This document shows positions 1 through 7,086 of a stretch of DNA of 40,214 nt, in pieces. The DNA comes from UBA6265 sp964526965. GTDB taxonomy: Bacteria > Chloroflexota > Chloroflexia > Thermomicrobiales > UBA6265. Position numbers and translations under genes: made by a program. Within the stretch, counting starts at the first letter, position 1. Each line of letters starts with the position of its first letter. The notes under the pieces were generated by a model that had not been told where the DNA came from, made no database searches, and saw only the letters and a list, made by a program, of their open reading frames with translations. The stretch spans positions 1 through 40,214 of the forward strand of contig CAZGML010000024.1 of NCBI GenBank assembly GCA_964526965.1, in the 5' to 3' direction.

Positions 1-67
1 CGGTCACCGCATATAAAATGCGATGCTACCCCGATACCCGGTCACCGCAAATACATTGCGGTGCTAC
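1..67 (+). repeat. Two palindromic 8-5-8 hairpin elements, each followed by CTAC
   Basis: Two hairpins lie head to tail. The first pairs CACCGCAT (5-12) with ATGCGATG (18-25), one mismatch, around the loop ATAAA. The second pairs CACCGCAA (43-50) with TTGCGGTG (56-63), a perfect match, around ATACA. Both are followed directly by CTAC. Compared with a copy at 2840-2860, the eighth stem position changes on both arms together (T/A to A/T), so pairing is kept. The CTA at 64-66 is the reverse complement of the hydrolase stop codon. Related elements occur at 2840-2864, 2883-2907 and 3043-3067. Confidence 0.75.
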
Positions 68-714
68 AATCCTTCGATCACCGCGGCTGCGCCTTCTATT
101 TCATCCTCGACGATGGTGTGCTCCATGCCTTCGTAAATGCGAAGGTCGACCTCTGCCCCGTTCTCGGAAAAGAGCCTGGCCGAGTTCTCGGCTGCCTCCG
201 CCGGGATCCAGGAATCGTTCGTCCCGCAGCCGATGAACATCCGCAGGCCGGTAACGTCCCGTGTAAGTTCGTATGGCTCATCGACCGGACCGATGATAGA
301 CCCGCTGAACGCGATAACCCCGCCGATCTTGCGGCGATCGCGGCTCGCGTATTCGAGGCTGAGCATTGCGCCCTGGCTGAACCCGCCCAACACGATCTTC
401 TCGTTCGGGATGCCGCGATTGGTAACGGTGTCGATAACTTCATCAATCACCATCAGCGCGCTTTCCAGCCACGGAGCCAACTGGTCCTGTGGCAGGAAGC
501 CGCTCACCGGGTACCAGGTGTTGTTCGTGGCTTGTGGTGCGAGGAAGGTGACCTTGCTTGTATCGTCTCCAACAAGGGAATCGCCAAGCCGGATGATGTC
601 TGCAGCGGATGCGCCGCGGCCGTGCATGAGGATGATGACATTGTCGGCCTCCTCCAGTGGGGCGCCGGCCTGTATTACGCGCCCTCCGCCGTGGGGATGT
701 GTGGTGTCTGTCAT
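64..714 (-). CDS. Alpha/beta hydrolase, phospholipase/carboxylesterase family (MhqD-like)
   Basis: A cytosolic serine hydrolase of 216 residues, the usual length of the phospholipase/carboxylesterase (abhydrolase_2) family. The nucleophile elbow GGFSQGAM places the catalytic serine at 113. Asp167 (in GTNDSWIP) and His199 (in GMEHT) complete the triad, and LMHGRGA near residues 29-35 forms the oxyanion region. The ATG at 714 has a clear AAAGGAG ribosome site seven bases upstream. It lies downstream of the MarR regulator and ring-cleaving dioxygenase, a set found in the Bacillus Mhq quinone-stress regulon, where MhqD is this type of hydrolase; a role in quinone or catechol detoxification is inferred. 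A 250-base repeat separates it from the dioxygenase, so co-transcription is uncertain. The stop codon is formed by the hairpin element at 43-67. Confidence 0.88.
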   Translation of the reverse strand: MTDTTHPHGGGRVIQAGAPLEEADNVIILMHGRGASAADIIRLGDSLVGDDTSKVTFLAPQATNNTWYPVSGFLPQDQLAPWLESALMVIDEVIDTVTNRGIPNEKIVLGGFSQGAMLSLEYASRDRRKIGGVIAFSGSIIGPVDEPYELTRDVTGLRMFIGCGTNDSWIPAEAAENSARLFSENGAEVDLRIYEGMEHTIVEDEIEGAAAVIEGL

Positions 715-745
715 TGATTCTCCTTTGGGGTTACTTGATCGGATT

Positions 746-962
746 CGTCATTCCGAGGGCGCGCAGAAGGTGGTGTCAGCCCTTCGCTCCTCGCCTCCGG
801 CGCGGCCATGGCTTGTCGAGGAATCTCCCGGCGGAGCCGCAACCAGGTACGCCTTCGGTGTTGCGCTGCCGAAGGCGGACGAGGCGTAGCCGAGCAGCGG
901 AGCGATCCCTTGCGCGGAGATTCTTCACCACTCGGCCCATGGCCTCGGGATTCAGAATGACG
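746..962. repeat. Intergenic imperfect inverted repeat
   Basis: The 253 bases between the hydrolase and dioxygenase genes hold no gene. The ends are inverted: CGTCATTCCGAG (746-757) matches TTCAGAATGACG (951-962) at 10 of 12 positions after reverse complementing, and GAGGAATCTC (818-827) is mirrored by GGAGATTCTTC (916-926). The interior is rich in short GC palindromes. Similar sequences with GTCATTCTGAG and AGAATCTC ends are common dispersed intergenic repeats in metagenomic bacterial genomes, as far as I recall. I cannot tell whether it is a degraded mobile element. Confidence 0.5.
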
Positions 963-967
963 TTACG

Positions 968-2005
968 TTACACCTGTGCCGGTTCGGGTACTTCTTCGCC
1001 GTACTCGGTCGTTACGCGTTCGAAGCTGGTATCCAGTGGTCGCAACATCGGTTCGATCTGGTCGCGCATTGGTGCGAATGCCGGTGGCAGTGCCAACTGC
1101 TGACCCATCGTGTCGTGGTCTTCGTCTGTCGCGAAGCCTGGGCCATCAGTGGAGATCTCGTACAGAACGCCACCCGGTTCACGGAAGTACATGGCCTTGA
1201 AATAGAAGCGGTCGATTTCTTCGGTCACGCGCACGCCCTGTTCGGCCAGGTAGGTGTTCCATTCCGTGAAGATCTCATGTGTGGCTGTGCGGAAACTGAC
1301 GTGGTGCACGCCACCGGCGCCGTTCCGGGCCATTTCCAGATCGGGGCGGACGTTAACGATCATCGTGCCGTTTGGACCGCCGGTGTGGATTTTCAGCAGC
1401 ACAATGCGGTGGTCCGGGTGCTCCGGCCCCTGCTCATCGGAAATGATCTCGAATCCCATGATCTCGGTGAGCATGTGCAGCGTTTGCTGCGGACGGGATG
1501 TGGTGATGCTGACGGCACCGAGTCCGCGGATTTGGTGCTCGGCCGGTACCGTGCTGTGCTCCCAGGCATTGCCTGCCGGAATGGTGACCTCGCCGCCTTC
1601 GTCAGACATGAGCGCCAGGCGCTGACCCTCCCAGTCGGTGAATGGCAGGAATGTGTGCCCCAGCAGGTTGGTCGCCTCGCCGTAGCGAACGCCGAAGGTG
1701 TCGAATCGCTTCTTCCACCATTCGATGCTGTCGTTGCTGAGAACGCGCAGAATCGTCTGGTCGATCTCACCAGAACCCGCGCGGTTTTTGGCCACACCGG
1801 GGAACGCGAAGAATGTGAGATCGGTGCCGGGGTTGCCGTCGGCATCGGCATAGAAGAGGTGGTAGACGTCAATCGAATCCTGGTTGACGGTCTTTTTTAC
1901 AGCGCGCATGCCGAGCAGGCGTGTATAGAAGTCGACGTTCTTTTGTGCGTCGCCGGTCATGGCGCTAATGTGGTGGATTCCTGAAAGTGGTGCTTGTGGT
2001 GTCAT
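968..2005 (-). CDS. Ring-cleaving dioxygenase, VOC/glyoxalase superfamily (MhqO-like)
   Basis: A two-module vicinal-oxygen-chelate protein of 345 residues, probably an iron-dependent extradiol-type dioxygenase acting on quinol or catechol compounds. The first module opens with GIHHISAMTGD (about residues 9-19) and the second half contains GVHHVSFRT followed by LYEISTDGPGF, giving the His and Glu metal ligands expected of the family. The start at 2005 is preferred over an upstream TTG-like codon because GGAAGGA lies eight bases before this ATG. It begins two bases after the MarR stop codon, and its ribosome site lies inside the last MarR codons, so the two are almost certainly translationally coupled. 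Known homologues linked to MarR regulators act in resistance to hydroquinones. The substrate here is not known. Confidence 0.85.
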   Translation of the reverse strand: MTPQAPLSGIHHISAMTGDAQKNVDFYTRLLGMRAVKKTVNQDSIDVYHLFYADADGNPGTDLTFFAFPGVAKNRAGSGEIDQTILRVLSNDSIEWWKKRFDTFGVRYGEATNLLGHTFLPFTDWEGQRLALMSDEGGEVTIPAGNAWEHSTVPAEHQIRGLGAVSITTSRPQQTLHMLTEIMGFEIISDEQGPEHPDHRIVLLKIHTGGPNGTMIVNVRPDLEMARNGAGGVHHVSFRTATHEIFTEWNTYLAEQGVRVTEEIDRFYFKAMYFREPGGVLYEISTDGPGFATDEDHDTMGQQLALPPAFAPMRDQIEPMLRPLDTSFERVTTEYGEEVPEPAQV

Positions 2006-2007
2006 CG

Positions 2008-2472
2008 TTATTGTCCTTCCCAAACGGTCTTGCTCGCGAGCGATTGGTCGATCTTGCGGAGTAGCCTGTTGAGCTGGTCCTGTTCTGTTTCATCTAATAC
2101 GCTCATTGCCGTTTCGATCGCCCGGAGCTGTTCGGTCATTGCTCGTTTTCGGGTTTCCCATCCCTTTTCCGTCAGGAAAATGTGATTGGTACGTCCCTTA
2201 CGACGTCGATACAGCAAATCCTCTGCCTCCATACCATCAAGCAGTTGGGTGATATTCCCTTTGGTGACGAACATGGCATCGGCCAGTTGTTGTTGGGTTC
2301 GCCCTTCGCTGACCCCGGCGTGAACCAGTACGTCGAACCTGCTAACCGAGAGACCGTGCTGTTTCATGATCCCTGCGGTGTGCTTGTCGATTTGCTGGTA
2401 TACGCGCATCAGGCGTATCCAGGTAGTTTCAGCAACGCTGTGTTGGTAGGCAGGAGCGGTGTTGGTTGGCAT
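2008..2472 (-). CDS. MarR-family transcriptional regulator
   Basis: A 154-residue winged-helix regulator. The DNA-binding core spans roughly residues 45-100, with the recognition-helix region QQLADAMFVTKGNITQLLDGMEAE and the wing YRRRKGRTNHIFLTEKG; the flanking helices form the usual dimer interface. The ATG at 2472 follows AAGGGGGTGATG. It is the first gene of an operon with the ring-cleaving dioxygenase, under a strong promoter at 2502-2530 with a CTTAC-N5-GTAAG palindrome over the -10 end. That arrangement predicts autorepression relieved by a phenolic or quinone ligand, as in MhqR-like regulators. The same palindrome lies at the promoter of the flavoenzyme fusion gene starting at 15936. 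Confidence 0.9.
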   Translation of the reverse strand: MPTNTAPAYQHSVAETTWIRLMRVYQQIDKHTAGIMKQHGLSVSRFDVLVHAGVSEGRTQQQLADAMFVTKGNITQLLDGMEAEDLLYRRRKGRTNHIFLTEKGWETRKRAMTEQLRAIETAMSVLDETEQDQLNRLLRKIDQSLASKTVWEGQ

Positions 2473-2488
2473 ATCATCACCCCCTTTG

Positions 2489-2503
2489 CTTACTACTCGT
2501 AAG
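2489..2503. promoter_or_regulatory. Probable MarR operator, CTTAC-N5-GTAAG
   Basis: CTTAC (2489-2493), spacer TACTC, GTAAG (2499-2503). The palindrome overlaps the -10 hexamer of the MarR operon promoter and lies just upstream of the ribosome site, a position where a bound repressor would block transcription. A second copy with six-base arms lies at 15866-15882, also directly after a -10 box. Confidence 0.6.
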
Positions 2504-2530
2504 TATAGGGCTAAACCATTGGCGTGTCAA
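2502..2530 (-). promoter_or_regulatory. Sigma-70 promoter of the MarR-dioxygenase operon
   Basis: Read on the minus strand, a perfect TTGACA -35 box (2525-2530) and TATACT -10 box (2502-2507) are separated by exactly 17 bases. The gene start is 30 bases downstream of the -10 box. This is the best promoter match I see in the window. Confidence 0.8.
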
Positions 2531-2558
2531 CCGGCGAGATGTTGAATCCCGGCCAATC

Positions 2559-2837
2559 TGTAGACCCGTCCTGCACGCGGAGTGGGCATTGGGCGGGTTT
2601 GTCCCTGGTGGTCCCGGGCTTGTGTTGGCCCTGGCAAGAAGGAGGACACGCAGGTCCGCCACTACGAGAAGAACACCCCATGGTTACGGGAAGATGCCAA
2701 GATGACCGACTACCCACCGGGCCGGAATGAGGGTGGTCACCTTGCTCACCGTCATTCAGACGGCCTCCAGGTCTGGGGTTGATGCAAATGTAGACCCGTC
2801 CTGCACGCGGAGCGGGCATCGGGCGGGTTTGTCCCTG
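2559..2837. repeat. Direct repeat of 49 bases, two copies
   Basis: Copies at 2559-2607 and 2789-2837, starting TGTAGACCCGTCC and ending TTTGTCCCTG, differ at only two positions (both T/C changes). They lie in the gene-free stretch 2531-3176 between the MarR promoter and the CapA-like gene. No credible reading frame covers them. Confidence 0.8.
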
Positions 2838-2839
2838 AT

Positions 2840-2864
2840 CACCGCATATAAAATGCGGTGCTAC
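2840..2864 (+). repeat. 8-5-8 hairpin element followed by CTAC
   Basis: CACCGCAT (2840-2847) pairs perfectly with ATGCGGTG (2853-2860) around the loop ATAAA, then CTAC (2861-2864). This is the cleanest relative of the elements at 5-29 and 43-67. Confidence 0.75.
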
Positions 2865-2882
2865 GCCGCGGTGGATTTGGAC

Positions 2883-2927
2883 GTAGGCCCGGGTTTTATA
2901 CCCGGGCAATCGACCGGAGGTCGATAA
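2883..2927 (-). repeat. 8-5-8 hairpin element (minus orientation) with an adjoining second hairpin
   Basis: GCCCGGGT (2887-2894) pairs with ACCCGGGC (2900-2907). On the minus strand the loop reads ATAAA and the hairpin is followed by CTAC (2883-2886 on plus is GTAG). Immediately beside it is another hairpin, ATCGACC with GGTCGAT (about 2909-2925). A similar ATCGACC/GGTCGAT hairpin follows near 2964-2980, and it too lies next to CTACGTCC on the minus strand. Confidence 0.7.
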
Positions 2928-3042
2928 CGGTCACCTACCTCGGGATTGATTTGGACGTAGGCAATCGACCGCAGGTCGATATCATCTGGTCACTACCTCG
3001 TGTCGTCCTGGCCGGAAGGCGGACACATAGGTCCGCGGTGCA

Positions 3043-3067
3043 GCCCGGGGATAAACCCCGGGCCTAC
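3043..3067 (+). repeat. 8-5-8 hairpin element followed by CTAC
   Basis: GCCCGGGG (3043-3050) pairs with CCCCGGGC (3056-3063) around the loop ATAAA, then CTAC (3064-3067). The stem sequence is unrelated to that of the CACCGCAT copies, but the loop, the stem length and the CTAC flank are the same. Confidence 0.7.
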
Positions 3068-3176
3068 GTGGGAAACCCCATGGTTACGGGAAGATGCCAA
3101 GGTGACCGCCCTTCACCGGGCCGGGGTGAGGGCGGTCACCTTGCATTGGTCCACCGCTACCAGCAGGATCTCTGAT

Positions 3177-4601
3177 CTACTGCCCCGCCCGTAAATCCGT
3201 GCTCAGCCAGAACCGATCCATAAACGCGGCGTTCTCGCCCTGGCTCATGAATCGGGGCTGGGTGAAATCTTCCATCTCCACACCGTGCACGCGGAATCCC
3301 ACCACATCGCCACCACGGAAGGTGAGTTCCAGCACGTAGCCTTGGCGCGTATCGACGCTGAACATCTGGTCGTAGATGAAGTTGCCGATGCCATGGAAGA
3401 TTGGTTTGCCGTTATATACCTCCCACCCCTGAATCGTATGTGGGTGACTGCTGATAACGCAGCTTGCGCCTGCATCGATACTGCGATGCGCGGTTTCAAT
3501 CGCCCAATCCTGCGGAGTCCAGTAATACTGTTCGCTCATGTGGAAGTAGGGGATAACGATGTCGTACTTGCCGGCGAGGTTGGAGATATCCGTCGTTACG
3601 AGGTCCAGGTTCAGTGGATTCGTTCCGCCGCGGCTGGCCGTCGCCTGCGAGCCCGCGTTCGGCACCACGCCAAGCGCGTTCGGCCAGGTCTCATTGCCGG
3701 TGATGCCATCGATTCCCAGCAGCGCGACAGAGAGCCCATTCACTTCGGTAACCAGTGCCTGTCGGGCCTGGTCGAGGTCCATACCGGCGCCAAACACCGG
3801 AATACCGCCGTTCGTCAGGAAGTTGTAGGTATCCTGAAACGCCGGAATCCCCCAGCCAGCGTGGCTATACACCGCGTGGTTATTGGCCATGCTCACGGAA
3901 TCGATACCGGCATCGACCATCGTCGGCACGAAATCCGGCCGTGTCAGGAAGTCGAGCGCGTTGGCGTCTGTCAGCTCCGGGAACTCCAGTGTTTCACTGA
4001 TAAAGCACTCGAAGTTCGCGAAGGTGTAATCGTATTCGGCCAGGTGACTCTTCACGCGCTGCAGCGGCACGCTGTAATCGCCGAACTCGCGGATGTGGGC
4101 TGCCACATTGCGACCGGGGATGATATCCCCCACAGCGCCGATGCGGGCGACCGGTGCGGAATCCGATCCGCTACCCAGCAGGGGATCAACGCCATCGATC
4201 TTGAGCGTATTCACCCGGAAGTCAATCTGGTCGGTTGGCACCACGGCGAATGCGCCCGGGCTGCCATCGAACGCAGCGGCGAGCTCCTCGTAGTCGGCCA
4301 CCGTGGATTCCGGGCTCAGGCCAGAGGGCACAATCCCATCGATCGCCATTGGCACGGGCGTCACACTCACCGGGCAACCGACATCGCTCCAGTCGGCCAC
4401 CTCGCCATTGATAACGGCTTCAAGTTGTGTGCTGCCGATGCCGGAGAGTGGCAACCGCAGGCTGGCAACCAGGGCGTAGCCAGAGGGAAGATGCCGCGAC
4501 CCCTGGGCCAGGCCACGCTCGGTGGCGATGGGGAGTGCGGCCGTAGCTCCCGCAACTGCCGTGCTGCCAATGACAAATTCGCGTCGGTTGATATTGCGCA
4601 T
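3177..4601 (-). CDS. Exported CapA-family metallophosphatase-like protein with N-terminal PBP-like segment
   Basis: A 474-residue protein. The ATG at 4601 is chosen because it opens a twin-arginine signal: NRREFVIG at residues 5-12, then an alanine-rich hydrophobic stretch ending near 33. Residues about 42-150 resemble the edge of a phosphate-binding-type periplasmic domain (VINGEVADWSDVG). From about 153 on it is a CapA/PgsA-type calcineurin-like fold: GAVGDIIPGR (155-164), NFE (196-198), SVSMANNHA (235-243), VIPYFHMSEQY (349-359), ISSHPHTIQGW (383-393) and GIGNFIYDQ (404-412). CapA proteins are linked to poly-gamma-glutamate capsule formation, but many homologues have unknown substrates. 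It starts 25 bases after the amidase stop, so the two probably form an operon for cell-surface work. Confidence 0.85.
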   Translation of the reverse strand: MRNINRREFVIGSTAVAGATAALPIATERGLAQGSRHLPSGYALVASLRLPLSGIGSTQLEAVINGEVADWSDVGCPVSVTPVPMAIDGIVPSGLSPESTVADYEELAAAFDGSPGAFAVVPTDQIDFRVNTLKIDGVDPLLGSGSDSAPVARIGAVGDIIPGRNVAAHIREFGDYSVPLQRVKSHLAEYDYTFANFECFISETLEFPELTDANALDFLTRPDFVPTMVDAGIDSVSMANNHAVYSHAGWGIPAFQDTYNFLTNGGIPVFGAGMDLDQARQALVTEVNGLSVALLGIDGITGNETWPNALGVVPNAGSQATASRGGTNPLNLDLVTTDISNLAGKYDIVIPYFHMSEQYYWTPQDWAIETAHRSIDAGASCVISSHPHTIQGWEVYNGKPIFHGIGNFIYDQMFSVDTRQGYVLELTFRGGDVVGFRVHGVEMEDFTQPRFMSQGENAAFMDRFWLSTDLRAGQ

Positions 4602-4626
4602 GATGACTGGATTGCTCCCGATAGTG

Positions 4627-5868
4627 TTAATCTCCGTAGCGTTCGCGGTAGAGCTCAATTCCATCGGCCCAGCCCTCCGCAAGCCGTTTCTGGTTTGCCG
4701 GGTTGAGGATGAAGTTGGCGTCGTTGCGATTTGTTACGAAGAGCGTCTCGATAATCACACCCGGCTGCGCAGATGCAACATGGGTGTACTCCGGCCGTTG
4801 CAGGTCGGGGCCGATCATGAGCAGGAACTGCTCGGACCCAAACTCGTGCGTCTCCGCGTTCAGGTCCAGGTCGTCCTTGATACCACGCGCACTGGTCACG
4901 TAATCGAGGCCCTCGAATGCAACGGTCATTTCACGATAGAGAAATGTAGCCAAATCCCGGTTCTGCTCCGTGAATTCGCGCTGGCTATTGTAGAAGATCT
5001 CGTAGCCGTTAACGCTTTGATCATCGTGGCCATTGAGGTGGATAGAAACGAGAATATCCGCACCGGCATCGTTACAGACGTTGATGCGCGCCTGCATTTC
5101 GTCGCGCATGCCATCGATGCGTCCCTGCGGCGAATCGGTGAGCACTAGGCCATCGCCGTTAACATCCTCGTTGCGCCAGTTCACGGCTCCGCCGGTTTCG
5201 CGGGTCATAACCACGCCGATACCACGGCTCTCGAGCTCATCGCGCAGGAAGAAGCTCAGGCTGAGTGTCACTTCCGATTCGTGAAACCAGGGCGACGAGA
5301 ACTCGGCCATATCCATGCGCTCGCGTCCGAAGTCCCAACCGCCATGGCCCGGATCTATACAGACGAGGAAATCGCTCTCCACCGTTTCAGCCGGCTCGTT
5401 GGTGGGCACGGCCGTTTCCTCACCCGTCGGCGATTCAGTTGCGATTTCCGTCGCTTCTGCAACAAGTGTCTCGGGAGTAGGTGTGGGGTCCGGATCATCA
5501 TCAACAAGCGGACTAAACGGGAGAACGAGCATGCCTACCACGATGGCGAGCAGAATTGCGCCGAAGATGATGGCGCGGTTGCCAACGCCGCCGGAGCCAC
5601 TACCTCCGCTGCGCCGCCCGGATTGGCCCGGAAGCGGGGGCAGCTCGCCTTCCGGCTCTGCCTGGCGCTGCATGTTGCGCCACTTGTATCCGACTTCACT
5701 TACGGGTTCTTCCGGGTACTCCGGACGATCGCTACGGCTCGAAGAATCGGCACCAGATTGCCTGCCTCGGGCGCCATCGCGCCAGGACGAACGTCGACCA
5801 GGCGGCCGGTTTCGCCTGTCGTTCCCCGACTCTCCGTACTCACCGTTGCCCGACGGATCAGATGGCAT
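4627..5868 (-). CDS. Membrane-anchored N-acetylmuramoyl-L-alanine amidase (Amidase_3)
   Basis: A 413-residue cell-wall hydrolase. Residues 1-98 are a basic, disordered cytoplasmic tail; 99-121 form one membrane helix; 122-166 are an acidic Pro/Thr stalk; and 168 to the end is the zinc amidase domain. The expected ligands are visible: His175 in IDPGHGG, Glu199 in HESEVTLS, His277 in SIHLNGH and the catalytic Glu374 in VIIETLF. It should cleave the bond between MurNAc and L-alanine outside the membrane, in cell separation or wall turnover. The ATG at 5868 has GGAG about six bases upstream. The exported CapA-like gene follows 25 bases downstream. The partial gene at 39337 shares the disordered-tail, helix and acidic-stalk layout. 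Confidence 0.9.
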   Translation of the reverse strand: MPSDPSGNGEYGESGNDRRNRPPGRRSSWRDGARGRQSGADSSSRSDRPEYPEEPVSEVGYKWRNMQRQAEPEGELPPLPGQSGRRSGGSGSGGVGNRAIIFGAILLAIVVGMLVLPFSPLVDDDPDPTPTPETLVAEATEIATESPTGEETAVPTNEPAETVESDFLVCIDPGHGGWDFGRERMDMAEFSSPWFHESEVTLSLSFFLRDELESRGIGVVMTRETGGAVNWRNEDVNGDGLVLTDSPQGRIDGMRDEMQARINVCNDAGADILVSIHLNGHDDQSVNGYEIFYNSQREFTEQNRDLATFLYREMTVAFEGLDYVTSARGIKDDLDLNAETHEFGSEQFLLMIGPDLQRPEYTHVASAQPGVIIETLFVTNRNDANFILNPANQKRLAEGWADGIELYRERYGD

Positions 5869-6078
5869 TCACTCCTACCTTCTTCTCGCAGATACCGATT
5901 AATTTGGGCAAGGTACAACGCGTTCCGGGTGGCCCACGGTATCTGATTTCTTGCTGGATAGAATCATACTATGGTCGAGCGTTTCAGCTATGGAATGAGA
6001 CGCCGGAACAGGCTTCGGTATACTGCATTGCACGACCCGATCGCACGCCTAAAGAACACGCCCGGAGCAAATTGCTGA

Positions 6079-7086
6079 ATGACTGCAAACAATTCCCCCG
6101 AACCCACCGACAATCACGAGTGGACCTGGCATGATGTCACGCTGGCTGACATTTACGCCGCCCGCGAACGGGTGATGCCGCACCTGCACCGGACACCGAT
6201 CATGACATCGACCGCATTGAGCGAGATGTCTGGAACGGATCTCAGCCTCAAGGCAGAAACGTTCCAGAAAACCGGGTCATTCAAGGCTCGCGGTGCGCTC
6301 AACGCGATCATGAACCTCTCGGATGATCAAAAGTCGCGTGGAATCGTGACCATGAGCGCCGGGAATCACGGCCAGGGAATCGCCTTTGCTGCACAGATGG
6401 TCGGGTGCCGTGCGGTGGTGTTTATGCCCGAAGGTGCCGTGCCAACCAAGGTCGAAGCGATTCGTGGATACGGGGCCGAGGCGATGTTTGCCCCTTCAAT
6501 GGAAGAGCTCTTCGATGTCATGTCCGCGTACCAGGAGGAACACGGCCTCACGTTTGTGAGCCCGTTCGACGATCCTCACATCATCGCCGGGCAGGGAATC
6601 GTCGGCCTCGAAATCCTGGAAGATGTACCCGATGTCGAAACGGTGATCGTGCCTGTTGGTGGCGGCGGGTTGATCTCTGGTATCGCAACGGCGGTGAAGA
6701 GCGCCCGCCCGGATGTCCGGGTGGTAGGTGTGGAGCCGGTAGGTGCCAATATCGTGCGGCGCAGCCTGGATGCTGGCAAGCCGCTAAAGGCTGAGAAGAT
6801 CCAGACTATTGCGGATGGTCTCGCGGCGCCGGCCGCGGGCGTTTTGACGCAATCGATTATCGGGCACTACGTTGATGACGTTGTGCTGGTGACTGACGAT
6901 GAAATCGCCGACAGCCTCAAACTGATCCTGGCGCGCACCAAGATACTGGTGGAGCCAGCCGGCGCTGCGGCTTTGGCTGCCTTGTTGAATGGGAGTACGG
7001 GAGCTAACCCCGGCGGGTCTACCGTTGCCGTCATGAGCGGTGGCAATGTGGATTTCGAAAAACTGCGATCGATCCTGACGGATTAA
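6079..7086 (+). CDS. Threonine/serine dehydratase, PLP-dependent
   Basis: A 335-residue fold-type II PLP enzyme that should deaminate L-threonine to 2-oxobutanoate (or L-serine to pyruvate) in the cytosol. The PLP lysine is Lys69 in TGSFKARGA; SAGNHGQG is the substrate-carboxylate loop and VPVGGGGLISG binds the cofactor phosphate. There is no C-terminal ACT-like regulatory domain, so it resembles the short catabolic or serine/threonine ammonia-lyase type rather than the feedback-regulated biosynthetic form. A serine racemase role cannot be excluded. It is divergent from the amidase gene. Its TAA stop (7084-7086) overlaps the stop of the convergent gene at 7083. Confidence 0.9.
   Translation: MTANNSPEPTDNHEWTWHDVTLADIYAARERVMPHLHRTPIMTSTALSEMSGTDLSLKAETFQKTGSFKARGALNAIMNLSDDQKSRGIVTMSAGNHGQGIAFAAQMVGCRAVVFMPEGAVPTKVEAIRGYGAEAMFAPSMEELFDVMSAYQEEHGLTFVSPFDDPHIIAGQGIVGLEILEDVPDVETVIVPVGGGGLISGIATAVKSARPDVRVVGVEPVGANIVRRSLDAGKPLKAEKIQTIADGLAAPAAGVLTQSIIGHYVDDVVLVTDDEIADSLKLILARTKILVEPAGAAALAALLNGSTGANPGGSTVAVMSGGNVDFEKLRSILTD

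Larger units (their letters stand above)
2675..3145. repeat. Second direct repeat, copies 400 bases apart, enclosing palindromes
   Basis: A block starting ACCCCATGGTTACGGG occurs at 2675-2744 and again at about 3075-3144, exactly 400 bases apart. The first 26 bases are identical and the rest is similar. In the second copy the tail is a strong palindrome at 3101-3140, with GGTGACCGCCC pairing with GGGCGGTCACC; in the first copy this palindrome is partly degraded. A further shared piece, GGACAC followed by AGGTCCGC, lies near 2643-2659 and 3021-3036. Together with the hairpins at 2840-2907 and 3043-3063, this explains most of the 2531-3176 interval. I see no gene there. Confidence 0.75.

Noticed and set aside
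1115..1984. A 289-codon plus-strand frame opposite the dioxygenase
   Set aside because: Shadow frame of the VOC protein, with no recognisable motifs.
2511..2909. Several open frames of 60-130 codons in the repeat region 2511-3194
   Set aside because: They lie on direct repeats and palindromes, overlap in many frames and show no protein-like pattern; they are by-products of GC-rich repeat DNA.
2559..3145. CRISPR array
   Set aside because: The repeats are 49 bases or longer, only two copies each, unevenly spaced, and no cas genes are nearby.
3285..4706. A 473-codon plus-strand open frame opposite the CapA-like gene
   Set aside because: It is antisense to a gene with clear CapA motifs, a Tat signal and a ribosome site. 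Its translation shows no domain and is explained by codon bias of the real gene.
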